DNA from: Planctomycetota bacterium
GTDB taxonomy: Bacteria; Planctomycetota; Phycisphaerae; Sedimentisphaerales; Anaerobacaceae
Direction: 5' to 3'
Assembly (NCBI GenBank): GCA_019456145.1
Contig: VRUL01000016.1
Location: forward strand, 59,679-123,678
Length of the DNA stretch: 64,000 nt
This document shows, piece by piece, positions 36,827-45,690 of the stretch. The notes below the pieces were generated by a model. The model was not told the origin of the DNA, made no database searches, and saw nothing but the letters and a program-made list of their open reading frames with translations. The position numbers were made by a program, and so were the translations under genes. Numbering within the stretch: the first letter of the stretch is position 1; every line of letters begins with the position of its first letter.

Positions 36827-37258
36827 TTACTCGCCGATTATCTGGCAAATGACCGTCCTGGTTCTTGCCCTGGTATCGAAATCTATTAAGATGATTTGCT
36901 GCCATGTGCCTAATGTTAATTGGCCGTCAACAACAGGCACGCTCAAAGAAGGCCCCAATAGCGAAGCCTGAACATGGGCGTGTCCGTTATCGTCATGCCA
37001 TGTCTCTTCGTGTTCATATCTCGCGTTTGCCGGTGCGATTTTCTCGAACGCCGCCGCTAAATCGTAATTAACCAGCCCCGGCTCATATTCGGTCGTTGTA
37101 ATCCCAGCCGTAGAGCCGACGTTAAAAAGAGTAACCGTCCCCTCACTTACACCAGTCTTAGCCACAACCTCGCCGACCTGATCGGTTATATTAACGACAT
37201 CGCAGTTGCCCTTTGTTTTCACATTGATTTTTTTCGTCTTAACCATAGTCCATAGCAT
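36827..37258 (-). CDS. YjbQ/UPF0047 family protein
   Basis: 143 residues covering the whole YjbQ family: ITDQVGEVVAKTGVSEGTVT, FNVGSTAGITTTEYEPGL, the HEETWHDDNGHAHV metal-site segment, and LGTWQQIILIDFDTRARTRT near the end. E. coli YjbQ has weak thiamine-phosphate synthase activity; its main physiological role is not settled. An ATG four codons downstream (37246) is an alternative start. Confidence 0.9.
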   Translation of the reverse strand: MLWTMVKTKKINVKTKGNCDVVNITDQVGEVVAKTGVSEGTVTLFNVGSTAGITTTEYEPGLVNYDLAAAFEKIAPANARYEHEETWHDDNGHAHVQASLLGPSLSVPVVDGQLTLGTWQQIILIDFDTRARTRTVICQIIGE

Positions 37259-37492
37259 AGACTATCTCTTCAGTGGTTGCAAGAGAAGAACTTGATATCT
37301 AAATTTGGCCTCGCCAACTGCATCTGGCCCGAAAAGAGGGATAAAACTACTATCCCAAGAGCAATCAAAACACACTGAACACAGTCAAAAGTTTTAGAAA
37401 ATTTAGCACAAGTCCAATAAGCCAGGCGTAACAATTTTAGACGCTTTAATAGAAGAATTGTAAAATTAACCAGTTCCAAAAGGAGGTGTGAC

Positions 37493-38767
37493 ATGGTTAA
37501 TAAAAGAATAATAAGTTTAGCTATTGTGTTAGTACTTTCAGCAGGACTGTTTGCAGGTTACACAAAGGCACAAGCAAGGCATTCACGCGGCGTTTCAGGA
37601 AGATCAGGCAGAGTTGGCGCTTCGCGCGGGAATTTTCAAGGCAGGGCGGGCACTGGCCTCCGTAGTGGTTTGCATCATGGTGCGCGGATTAGCAGCAGCC
37701 AAAGTAGGTTTCGAAGCTCAAACATTGGCCGTCACAGAAGTTTCGGTACCCGTTCACATATTGGCCTCCGTAGCGGTTTACATAATGGATCGCGAATTGG
37801 AAGCAGCCGGAGTAGGCTTCACAGCTCAATAATTGGCCGGCGCAGAAGTTTCAGTAACCGCTCACATATTGGCCTCCGTAGTGGTTTAATTCATGGATCG
37901 CGGTTTAGAAGCCACCGGAGTAGGCTTCACAGTTCACGCATAGGCCGCTCCAGAATTCACAATTCCTACTACTTCAGATCCCCTTATTACAGCTACTACT
38001 ACGGCTATCCATACTACTACGTCAGCCTGCCTTATCGCAGATATTACTACCCTTATCCGTATTACTCCTACCCCAAGCCCTATGCAAGGGATGGCTATGG
38101 TTACGTGACCAAAAGTGACAGGCAAAGGCCGGGGTATAACACGCAGGATTCGTATACGGACCAGCCCGAGAAAATAGCTGGCCAAAAGACTCGGAAAGCT
38201 GTTGAGCAGGCCCGAAAGGCAGCAAAAGAGGCACAAAGGTCTGCCCGGGAAGCAAAAGAAGCTGCCGGACAGGCTAAAGCCGCCGTTGAACACGTAAAGG
38301 TGGACCGTTATTTGCAGGATATAGCAAATGCTTTTTCAAACCAGGATTACGATGGAGCGGTCCATAAAGCCACTGAGGCCCTAAGTGCCGAACCCCAAAA
38401 TATGGTGTTGCCTTTCGTATACAGCCAGGCACTTTTCGCACGCCAACAATATAGTAAGGCCGCAGGTGTTCTGCGTAAGGTCATGGCGAAAGTGGATGTC
38501 GAGCAACAGGGAGTGTTTTATTCGCTGGGTTTCTATCCTGATAAAACTGTTCTCAACCGGCAAATTGAGATTCTTACTGAGGCCGTCAGCGCTGATTCAG
38601 ACAACGCCAGTCTCCAGCTTGTTCTGGGCTACCAGCTTCTGGGGGTGGGTAAGTATGATCAGGCTCTGGAGGCATTGAAAGTGGCCCGGAAAGACTATGT
38701 GAACAAAGAAGCCGCTGAGGTACTAATGCAGGTCTTGGAAAAAGCTCGTCAGCAAAGTGATCAATAA
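37493..38767 (+). CDS. exported repeat, Tyr-rich and TPR protein
   Basis: 424 residues with a signal peptide (about 1-28). Regions in order: a Gly/Arg/Ser/His-rich stretch with three 36-residue repeats starting GLRSGLHHGARI (55-162); a Tyr/Pro-rich stretch (YYYGYPYYY, about 163-200); an Ala/Lys/Glu coiled coil (about 230-270); and a C-terminal domain with three TPR-like helical pairs (YDGAVHKATEALSAEPQN, YSKAAGVLRKVMAK, YDQALEALKVARKDY). A strong AGGAGG ribosome binding site precedes ATG. The combination suggests an envelope protein with a basic, flexible N-terminal part. Function not recognised. Confidence 0.75.
   Translation: MVNKRIISLAIVLVLSAGLFAGYTKAQARHSRGVSGRSGRVGASRGNFQGRAGTGLRSGLHHGARISSSQSRFRSSNIGRHRSFGTRSHIGLRSGLHNGSRIGSSRSRLHSSIIGRRRSFSNRSHIGLRSGLIHGSRFRSHRSRLHSSRIGRSRIHNSYYFRSPYYSYYYGYPYYYVSLPYRRYYYPYPYYSYPKPYARDGYGYVTKSDRQRPGYNTQDSYTDQPEKIAGQKTRKAVEQARKAAKEAQRSAREAKEAAGQAKAAVEHVKVDRYLQDIANAFSNQDYDGAVHKATEALSAEPQNMVLPFVYSQALFARQQYSKAAGVLRKVMAKVDVEQQGVFYSLGFYPDKTVLNRQIEILTEAVSADSDNASLQLVLGYQLLGVGKYDQALEALKVARKDYVNKEAAEVLMQVLEKARQQSDQ
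37655..37978 (+). repeat. three 108-bp tandem coding repeats
   Basis: Units start with GGCCTCCGTAG at 37655, 37763 and 37871, exactly 108 bp apart, and encode 36-residue Arg/Ser/His/Gly-rich repeats. The length is a multiple of three, so copy number can change without breaking the frame. Confidence 0.9.
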
Positions 38768-38910
38768 TGCCTTGCCGAGGGTAAACAAAGCCTCCCCGGG
38801 ATGGGGGAACTGTGCCGATTGCATTGGAGCCCGAGGTGTGTACTTTTATATCTGTAGCTTTCGCTTCTCTGTTCCCACGTGCAGGATAACGCACTCTGTT
38901 GTAAATAGTC

Positions 38911-39567
38911 TTAAGGCGCCCTGAAGGTGTTCCAGGTAAACGTCTCGAAGTATTTCTCATCGGAAGTAATTGTAAACTCGCCGGTCAACACATGGTCCCG
39001 GCTTAGCCACGCACGAACATAAATATCGCCGGCTCTGTGGAATATCCCGCCTTTGTCGGTGTACGCTTCCTGGATTAAGAATTCACCTTTCGCCATCAGG
39101 TATAACTTTGAAGCATCTTCTTCACCGGTTTCGCTGCGGTAGATTTTAGCTGGATATGCCTTGCCCGCAAAGTCTCCACCCATTATCTGGACATTACGTT
39201 CGCGCGTCTTCCAGTATAACCCATGCCAACTCCCCGCCACGCCGCCGTCAGGGCCGACAAAAAAGAGCAATTCACCCCGTGGCTCCGTGCCGTCTTTCTC
39301 ACTCAAATTCGTGTCAAATTTGAACCCCTCTGTAATAACTGGATGTTCGGCTGATGGCTTTTGTATCGGCTTCTCGCTCGCCTCACGAAGACGCCATTCT
39401 TTCCACGCCATAAGGTCGTCACATAAATCAGGGTCTTTAACATTTGCCTTCATGTACCACTTTACGCCGACAACGGCACAAAATAAAGCCGCGATTAGCA
39501 GCAGTGCCAAAATCGGCGATATACCGCGATACCTTCGCGGCACCGGCCGTAAATCAATCCCGCGCAT
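38911..39567 (-). CDS. hypothetical single-span membrane protein
   Basis: 218 residues. Basic N-terminus, one hydrophobic segment (about 16-36: ISPILALLLIAALFCAVVGV), then a soluble extracytoplasmic domain with GELLFFVGPDGGVAGSWHG and a tail of short beta strands (LTGEFTITSDEKYFETF). The N-terminus loosely resembles pilin-like class III signal anchors, but no cleavage motif is convincing. I do not recognise the family. Start is ATG with AGGAG upstream. Confidence 0.6.
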   Translation of the reverse strand: MRGIDLRPVPRRYRGISPILALLLIAALFCAVVGVKWYMKANVKDPDLCDDLMAWKEWRLREASEKPIQKPSAEHPVITEGFKFDTNLSEKDGTEPRGELLFFVGPDGGVAGSWHGLYWKTRERNVQIMGGDFAGKAYPAKIYRSETGEEDASKLYLMAKGEFLIQEAYTDKGGIFHRAGDIYVRAWLSRDHVLTGEFTITSDEKYFETFTWNTFRAP

Positions 39568-39661
39568 AAGCCTTTCTCCTTTCGAAAAAACACACCTCCG
39601 AAACTACTCTCACACTTACCCAAACAATAACGACTATATACCAACCACTAGTGGCTGACTT

Positions 39662-40576
39662 TTACTTGTTTTTCTCTTCGATACGAGCCTTTGTAATTAG
39701 TAACCTTTCTTTGGGTTTTCCATTTGGGCTGCCCGCTGCTTCCAGTTTTTTCATAACATCCTGGCCCGATACTATTTCTCCGAATATCGTATGTTTGCCG
39801 TCAAGCCACGGAGTCGCCTTGAACGTCAGGAAGAACTGGCTTCCGTCGGTACCCGGCCCCGCGTTTGCCATACTCAGCAGGTATGGCTTGTTATGTTTAA
39901 CATTAGGTTTAATCTCACTACTATATTTATAACCCGGACCTCCGCTTCCTGTCCCAAGCGGACATCCGGCCTGCGCCATAAAACCAGGTATAATACGGTG
40001 GAAAGTCAAACCGTCGTAAAATCCTTTTTTCGTCAAAAAGATTGTACTGGTTACGTGCATGGGAGCAACGCCAGGCATAAGCTTGATACGTATTATTCCT
40101 TTACTTGTCTCAAGAATCCAGAAGTAGTCCTTATTGGAATCGAATGTCATCAATGCCGGCTTTTGAAGCTTCAATTTCCATGCACTTCCTTCGCCCGCTT
40201 TCTTCATCGAATCCTTAAGTCGTTTTTCCTGCATCTTTGCTTGTGTTTTTCGCTGAAACTCTGCCATGATCTTTTGTCCTTCGGCCATGCTTATCGCCGG
40301 CTCTTTACCGGACAGAGCATCTTCGATACCTCGAGCAACCAGTTTCACATTGGCCTCTATACCTCTATTCTTGAAGTTATGGCCGATTTGCGTACCGATA
40401 ACATAGCTGACCTTATCCATCTCAGTCTTGAAAGCTATCCCTGCTTTCTCAGCGGCCGGCTCCGCACCTGGAATCAGTATATCCTTCTTTGCCGTACGGG
40501 CGCCGATGCTCACTCCGCCTGCGCATACAATTACTGACACTATCGCAATCATAATGTAACTTTTTCTCGTCTTCAT
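39662..40576 (-). CDS. exported peptidyl-prolyl isomerase: FKBP N-terminal domain fused to cyclophilin
   Basis: 304 residues with a signal peptide (about 1-27). Residues about 45-125 are the helical dimerisation domain normally found before FKBP domains in Mip/FkpA (KVSYVIGTQIGHNFKNRGIE, MAEGQKIMAEFQRKTQAKMQ). Instead of an FKBP domain, a cyclophilin domain follows (about 145-300): FHRIIPGFMAQAG carries the catalytic Arg, with TDGSQFFLTF and WLDGKHTIFGEIV. Expected role: proline isomerisation and chaperoning of exported proteins as a dimer. ATG is preceded by AAGGA. Confidence 0.9.
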   Translation of the reverse strand: MKTRKSYIMIAIVSVIVCAGGVSIGARTAKKDILIPGAEPAAEKAGIAFKTEMDKVSYVIGTQIGHNFKNRGIEANVKLVARGIEDALSGKEPAISMAEGQKIMAEFQRKTQAKMQEKRLKDSMKKAGEGSAWKLKLQKPALMTFDSNKDYFWILETSKGIIRIKLMPGVAPMHVTSTIFLTKKGFYDGLTFHRIIPGFMAQAGCPLGTGSGGPGYKYSSEIKPNVKHNKPYLLSMANAGPGTDGSQFFLTFKATPWLDGKHTIFGEIVSGQDVMKKLEAAGSPNGKPKERLLITKARIEEKNK

Positions 40577-40993
40577 AAAAATGTCCTTTGCTTTAGTTTA
40601 ACGGCTTCTATTCTGGCTTCAACTAATTTCCACCAACAATTCATTTGCATTATAATATCCCAAAGCCGCCCCTGCAATCATAATCACCTCTCCGGATTTG
40701 TTTTCCCTGTCCGCTGTATGCCGTGTACTGCTTCGTATCCCACTTTCATCCATCGTACGTTTACCCATCGTCAGCACGACTACACAACCTCTTTCATATT
40801 TAGCCCTGCGTTTCATGCAGGTTTTTGACTCTCTAATCCTAAAAGCCGATTTGCTGAAATTATTTATACGAATTGATGTAACACAAGGCCTTGTCGCGCA
40901 ATTATATCTGTGGTGACCGTTGGTGCTGTGGCAGCCCAACAGCCATACGCTTATATAAGAAAATCGTCATTAGTTTATTTGAGGGCGTTTACT
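40577..40993. other. intergenic stretch between divergent genes
   Basis: Lies between the PPIase (minus) and the FGE-like gene (plus), so it should carry both promoters. Open frames here (for example a 65-codon minus-strand frame ending at 40619) lack a convincing ribosome binding site. Confidence 0.4.
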
Positions 40994-42034
40994 ATGAAAC
41001 GTTTGAGCAACTTTCGTATCTTTGTAGCGATTATCGTCGTAGCCGCAGGTGTTTTATGCTCAGCCGAAACTACATTAACTCCCGTCAATATTAGTGCTTC
41101 GATTAGTGCCGGTACTATCACTTCCTCAACTTCCGCAATTAAGCTCCCCAACAAGTACACCGAGACCGTTACTCCCGTCAGCGGCCGAAAGGTTACTTTT
41201 GACATGGTCCTCATACCCGGCCGAAAGTTTACAATGGGCAGCGATGATAAGGAAACTGGGCGTAAGGATAACGAAGGCCCACAGCACGAAGTTAGCCTTG
41301 GGCCCTTCTATCTCTGCACGACCGAGACCACCTATGAGTTGTTTTGGATTTACTACGAAGAGACAGTACAGAGAGACAGGGACCAGGCCCGAAAAAAGGT
41401 ACAGGATTTAGACGCGATCACTGGGCCAACGCCCATCTACGGTGACCCGACAATGGGCATGGGCGGTGGAACGCACCCCGCCATAGGGGCCACGTGGCAC
41501 AACGCAATGACGTTCTGTAGGTGGCTGTCTAAAAAGACAGGCAGGAAATATCGTCTCCCAACCGAAGCCGAATGGGAATACGCCGCCCGGGCGGGCACTG
41601 AAACTGCATACTTCTTCGGCAACGACCCAAAACAGCTCGCGGCCTTCGCCTGGTACGAAGAAAATTCCGAACAGGCCACCCACGAAGTTGCTAAGAAAAA
41701 GCCCAATCCCTGGGGCCTCTATGACATGCTCGGCAATGTACTTGAATGGGTCCATGACTTCTACGACCCAACCGCCTACGCAGCCGCGGCAAAGCAGTCA
41801 CCAGCCTTGAATCCCAGGGGACCAAAACAAGGCAGGGTACATGTCGCCCGCGGCGGCTCATGGGAGAGTCCCGCCGAAGAACTGCGCTGCTCCGCAAGGG
41901 CATTCGAGGAAGACTTTTGGCGTTTCCTGGACCCCCAGGTCCCGCAAAGTAAATGGTGGCTCCCCCAGATGGGCTTCATCGGCTTCCGTGTAGCACGATC
42001 TGTGGACCCGGCTGAAACTGTGTCGAGCAAATAA
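40994..42034 (+). CDS. exported FGE-sulfatase (SUMF1)-fold protein without the FGE cysteines
   Basis: 346 residues from ATG 40994 (GAGGG at 8 nt), giving a clean signal peptide (about 1-24). The SUMF1 fold is clear: VLIPGRKFTMGS, GPQHEVSLGPFYLCTTETT, YRLPTEAEWEYAARAG, GLYDMLGNVLEWVHDFY, RGGSWESPAEELRCSARA and GFIGFRVARS. In genuine formylglycine-generating enzymes the segment after R/K-G-G-S holds two Cys that bind copper; here it reads WESPAEELRC and lacks the pair. So it is unlikely to mature the sulfatases of this window. Relatives have other roles, such as hydroxylation or structural functions. Confidence 0.85.
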   Translation: MKRLSNFRIFVAIIVVAAGVLCSAETTLTPVNISASISAGTITSSTSAIKLPNKYTETVTPVSGRKVTFDMVLIPGRKFTMGSDDKETGRKDNEGPQHEVSLGPFYLCTTETTYELFWIYYEETVQRDRDQARKKVQDLDAITGPTPIYGDPTMGMGGGTHPAIGATWHNAMTFCRWLSKKTGRKYRLPTEAEWEYAARAGTETAYFFGNDPKQLAAFAWYEENSEQATHEVAKKKPNPWGLYDMLGNVLEWVHDFYDPTAYAAAAKQSPALNPRGPKQGRVHVARGGSWESPAEELRCSARAFEEDFWRFLDPQVPQSKWWLPQMGFIGFRVARSVDPAETVSSK

Positions 42035-42052
42035 CTGTACTCCTGCGCCCCA

Positions 42053-42128
42053 AATATGAAATCCGTGGGCCCGTTAGAAGTAAGGCATATAAGCCTTGTT
42101 TACTTTCTAACTGGGCTGAAATCTGAAA
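42053..42128. repeat. structured intergenic repeat, copy 1
   Basis: About 75 bp shared with 56804-56878. Outer arms GCCC-GTTAGAA and TTCTAAC-t-GGGC pair with one bulged T, and the inner arms AAGGC/GCCTT also pair. Flanks GAAATCC and GGGCTGAAAT are conserved. It begins 18 bp after the FGE-like stop codon, in a gap between convergent genes. Confidence 0.7.
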
Positions 42129-42283
42129 GCCAAAAAGATGGTCATAGGATTGAACATACGGTTCGATGTTTCCAAGCAAACTGATAGAGTAATTGAGAAT
42201 TGCAGAAAGTATGTAATGTAAGAAACAATTTAAAGTTGTGATTAGCAAAACCTTACCTAAATTATTATTTTACAGGGCATTTC

Positions 42284-42799
42284 TTAATCCAAACCGCCGT
42301 AACTTTCCTGATATTTTCTAATCGCGGTCAGGTTTGCTTTGAATGCTAACTCCGGGAGGTCATTTATCGGGAAAAAACGAACATCCTTAGCATCGTCACC
42401 AGCTTTTATTTTGCCGCTAACATATTCAACCTCGTAAGCCAGTATCACCATATTCCCGTAGTGTGAACTAACCACCGTTTCAGCATCTAACAGACGAATT
42501 ACACGTCCCTTTATGTTGGTCTCTTCCTCTAATTCACGCAGAGCTGCCTGCTGAATATTCTCATCAACCTCAGCAAATCCCATCGGCAGACACCACATAT
42601 CTTTATAAGGATCATTTTTTCTCAGCACCAGAAGAATCTTACCTTCTGAATTTACCAATAGGCAACTGACTACCGGAAGTGGATTGACATAAAATACTCG
42701 CTCACATTTTGGACAGCGCTCTCGCAGGCGATCTTCGATAATTGCCTCCTCAAGCTCTCGGCCGCAATGAGGACAATACATATATTTTCCTGGTGTCAT
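42284..42799 (-). CDS. Nudix hydrolase with N-terminal zinc ribbon
   Basis: 171 residues. A zinc ribbon with CPHCG and CPKCE (residues 9-36) is followed by a Nudix domain whose box GFAEVDENIQQAALRELEEE fits G-x5-E-x7-R-E-U-x-E-E. The ribbon resembles the one in NADH pyrophosphatase NudC, but the NudC SQPWPFPxS motif is absent, so a nucleotide-diphosphate substrate is likely but not known. It follows the UroD-like gene by 53 bp on the same strand. GGAGG precedes ATG. Confidence 0.9.
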   Translation of the reverse strand: MTPGKYMYCPHCGRELEEAIIEDRLRERCPKCERVFYVNPLPVVSCLLVNSEGKILLVLRKNDPYKDMWCLPMGFAEVDENIQQAALRELEEETNIKGRVIRLLDAETVVSSHYGNMVILAYEVEYVSGKIKAGDDAKDVRFFPINDLPELAFKANLTAIRKYQESYGGLD

Positions 42800-42852
42800 T
42801 TTGCCTCCGGAATTAATACATGGTAAATCTATCCAGCACTTGATGGCATCTA

Positions 42853-43944
42853 CTAATACCGGCCAAACTCCTGGTATGCCTCGAACAGCGCTTCTATATT
42901 TTCAACAGGCGTATCAATCTGAATATTATGAGCGGTACAAAGAATAAACCCGCCGCCGGGAGCAAGTTTTTCAATCCTGTCCTTAACCTCATTGCGTACA
43001 TCTTCAACCGTACCGTATGGCATGGTTTTTTGGATAGAGATAGCGCCATGAAATGAAATATCACTGCCGTAATCAGCTTTGATTTTTTCATAGTCCATCC
43101 CCTCAACATCAGGCTGGAGAGGATTGAGAATATCCAGACCACAATCAATAAATTCAGGGATAAGCACAATTATACTGCCGCAAGTATGATGAGCAATATT
43201 ACATCCGAACTCATGGCCGACATCAATAAACTGTTTGAAGCCGTCTTTTATCAACTCCCGCCACAGTTCAATAGGCATAAAAGTATTCTGCTGCGTACCA
43301 AAATCATCTCCCGTAAACAATATATCGATATTACCCTCGCCGGCTTCCAGAGTACGACGCACATACTCGCAATAAAATTCCGCAATTTTGTCAAAGATCG
43401 CTTTAGCAATTTCCTTATTTGTATACAAATCCATCAGAATCTGTTCGACGCCGCGCACATACATCGCCGGCTTTAACAACGCGCATCGATTCAGCCTGTC
43501 GCCCATAAATGTTACTATCTTACCAGTGTCCCTTGCACGTTTGGCCTGTTCGCAAACACAGTCATAATCAAACCAGTCAGCCTTGGGCCACTTGGAATAG
43601 TTCTTTATTTCCTCTACCGAGGTCATCTTTTCAAGAGGATATTCAGCAACTTCACTATACGTTCCGCCCTTACTTCCCTCTCCATACGAAACTGACTTTC
43701 GCGGCACACCATAGTGGTCTTCTTTAGAGCCGTCATCGCGCACAGTAAGTTCAGGCCCGATATATTCAGGCCCGTCGATATATCTGAAATCAGAATCGAA
43801 ATGCTCCAGTAATTCCTCCTGCGAGGACAAACCATATCGTTTTAACAACATCGCATTAACTTCCGAAGTCGCCCAATAATCTATCGGCACTCGGTCCGGC
43901 TCTTTGTGTTCCAACGCAAGTAAAACTCGTTCTCTTGAATCCAT
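42853..43944 (-). CDS. uroporphyrinogen decarboxylase (UroD)-family protein
   Basis: 363 residues, opening MDSRERVLLALEHKEPDRVP, the characteristic start of non-HemE UroD-family proteins. The metal-site motif HHTCGS is near residue 250, followed by CGLDILNPLQPDVEGM and FHGAISIQKTMPYG. These proteins are numerous in Planctomycetota and Lentisphaerota; characterised relatives are cobalamin or CoM methyltransferases. It is probably a methyl transfer or demethylation enzyme acting on an imported compound, because a transporter gene ends only 13 bp upstream. AAGGA precedes ATG. Confidence 0.8.
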   Translation of the reverse strand: MDSRERVLLALEHKEPDRVPIDYWATSEVNAMLLKRYGLSSQEELLEHFDSDFRYIDGPEYIGPELTVRDDGSKEDHYGVPRKSVSYGEGSKGGTYSEVAEYPLEKMTSVEEIKNYSKWPKADWFDYDCVCEQAKRARDTGKIVTFMGDRLNRCALLKPAMYVRGVEQILMDLYTNKEIAKAIFDKIAEFYCEYVRRTLEAGEGNIDILFTGDDFGTQQNTFMPIELWRELIKDGFKQFIDVGHEFGCNIAHHTCGSIIVLIPEFIDCGLDILNPLQPDVEGMDYEKIKADYGSDISFHGAISIQKTMPYGTVEDVRNEVKDRIEKLAPGGGFILCTAHNIQIDTPVENIEALFEAYQEFGRY

Positions 43945-43957
43945 AAACTATCCTTTT

Positions 43958-45307
43958 CTAATCAACAGTATAAGTTCTTGGCCCTGCCTTCCAGATAACG
44001 CATATAAGCATCGCGCCAAGAATAGCCGCTAAACCAAAAATAACAAAATTAACTTCATACCCATATTGCTTTATAATCACTCCCGCCCCCCAGCCGGTCA
44101 GAGCAGCTCCGATATAGCCCATCCCGTCAATAAAACCTGCCGCCCCCGCTGAGCCGCTTTTCTTGCCAAAATCCTGAGCTGCATGGCCGACCATCAAAAT
44201 ATGTGGGCCGTATGTACAAAAACCGACTATCGCGATAATGAAAATTACAAGACCCGCATTGCTATGGTCAATGTACGGGAAAATAATAGAAGATATACCC
44301 AGCAGCAGAAGTAAAATCGCAATCACTGGTGCACGCCGGCCTTTGAAAAACTTATCAGTCGCCCAGCCGGCGATTATCGCTCCGGCACCACCGGCAAGCG
44401 GATGAATGCATCGCTTCATCACTACCTTAAAACCGAATCCACCAACACCAATCGAAAGCTCCTTTTGGTCCAGAAATGCCGGCAGCCAGTTAACAAAGCC
44501 GTACCGATTCACATCAAGAAGAAAAAAAGTACCAGCAACCACCCACAAATAAGGATTCTTCAAAGTCCTGAAAATATTTTGCCATATCGTTCGATGTGTT
44601 TTACCGGCGAAACCTTCTTCCGATTTATCTTCCAGCTCTATAGGTGCAAGGCCGACATCTTCCGGAGTATTCCTGATCAGAAGATAAAAGATAACTCCTA
44701 CTATTGCAAACAGAACTGACGGCACCAGAAATACTACCTGCCAGTCTCCTCCGAGCTTTTCAGCATAATGTTTGAGAATGAAAAATGACAGAAACCATGA
44801 AAAAGCAGCACCAAGCTGATAGCACGTCCCCAGAAAACCCATCAGCCTTCCACGGCCTGTCACAGGGAACCAGTGCGCCATAACACGCACCATCGGCGAC
44901 CATCCCATTGCCTGAAAGAATCCGTTCGCACCCCAGAGGACAATCAAAAACCCCAACACCATTTTCGATGACAATCCATCATCTGCAGATACCATCACCA
45001 CCGCAAATACCAAAAGGTTCATAATCACCGAACCCAAAACCCCTAAGCTTGCTATCATCCGCGTCCCGAAGCGGTCAGCCAATTGACCATTAATAAACTG
45101 CCCCACCGCATACATCAAAAGCAGTGCCGACAGAATTTGTCCGAACTGCACTTCATCCCACGAAAATGTTTCACACATTCGCGTTTTAGCTATCGGCATA
45201 TTGTATCGGCAGAGGTAATAGGCAAAATATGTTATCCAGACCGTACTGAAAATCCGCTTCTGCCAACCCCCTAAATTGCCACCTGAGTTGCTCATGTTAT
45301 TGCTCAC
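43958..45307 (-). CDS. MFS transporter of the organophosphate:phosphate antiporter type
   Basis: 449 residues and twelve predicted membrane segments. The N-terminus (FSTVWITYFAYYLCRYNMPIAK) and the helix 3-5 region (GQLADRFGTRMIASLG, then WFPVTGRGRLMGFLGTCYQLG) match the GlpT/UhpT family. Known members exchange glycerol-3-phosphate or hexose-phosphate for phosphate; the substrate here is unknown. A GTG start is used; ATG at 45295 is an alternative. First gene of a run with the UroD-like and Nudix genes. A roughly 100-bp repeat lies about 157 bp upstream. Confidence 0.88.
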   Translation of the reverse strand: MSNNMSNSGGNLGGWQKRIFSTVWITYFAYYLCRYNMPIAKTRMCETFSWDEVQFGQILSALLLMYAVGQFINGQLADRFGTRMIASLGVLGSVIMNLLVFAVVMVSADDGLSSKMVLGFLIVLWGANGFFQAMGWSPMVRVMAHWFPVTGRGRLMGFLGTCYQLGAAFSWFLSFFILKHYAEKLGGDWQVVFLVPSVLFAIVGVIFYLLIRNTPEDVGLAPIELEDKSEEGFAGKTHRTIWQNIFRTLKNPYLWVVAGTFFLLDVNRYGFVNWLPAFLDQKELSIGVGGFGFKVVMKRCIHPLAGGAGAIIAGWATDKFFKGRRAPVIAILLLLLGISSIIFPYIDHSNAGLVIFIIAIVGFCTYGPHILMVGHAAQDFGKKSGSAGAAGFIDGMGYIGAALTGWGAGVIIKQYGYEVNFVIFGLAAILGAMLICVIWKAGPRTYTVD

Positions 45308-45463
45308 AAATAAATTTCCCCTTCAAAAAACTGCTTTCTTGACATTTCCCATATTAAACGCCTGGCTACGCAACCATGCCTTCCAATTCCACGATAATAT
45401 CAAGATTCTTTTCAAACGTAAACGCCGAAATATCTATGACCTTTTGGCTGCCAGGGATGAGGA

Positions 45464-45566
45464 TAGCTCATAAAATCACAAAAATTGCAAATCCATAAGA
45501 TTTGTAATATCAAAGACTAAATAAATGCTTGGAAAAGGATGGGCGTTTAGAACATACAATTGTTCC
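45464..45566 (-). repeat. about 100-bp upstream element, copy A
   Basis: From TAGCTCATAAAATCACA to ACATACAATTG (plus-strand reading) this matches 48271-48374 at most positions with no large gaps. It begins 157 bp before the start codon of the OPA-type transporter. Adjacent sequences to either side do not match, so it is a discrete element in a 383-bp gap without genes. Confidence 0.65.
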
Positions 45567-45690
45567 TTTAAGCGTGAGAGGATTGCGATGTCCGTCTGTT
45601 TCGTTGATATTGCAAACTGATCAACGGATTATATAAACATGGAATACCATCATAAATACAAATGTCACCCCACTTTTGCCACAAAAAATA

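Noticed and set aside
37655..37978. Possible CRISPR array, because of regular repeats
   Set aside because: Units are 108 bp, contiguous and in frame within a coding gene; there are no spacers and no cas genes.
40619..40816. 65-codon minus-strand frame before the PPIase gene
   Set aside because: Its end looks mildly protein-like, but the start has no ribosome binding site and no family is recognised; it also overlaps the divergent promoter region.
40994..42034. Formylglycine-generating enzyme for the nearby sulfatases
   Set aside because: The two active-site cysteines after the R-G-G-S motif are missing.
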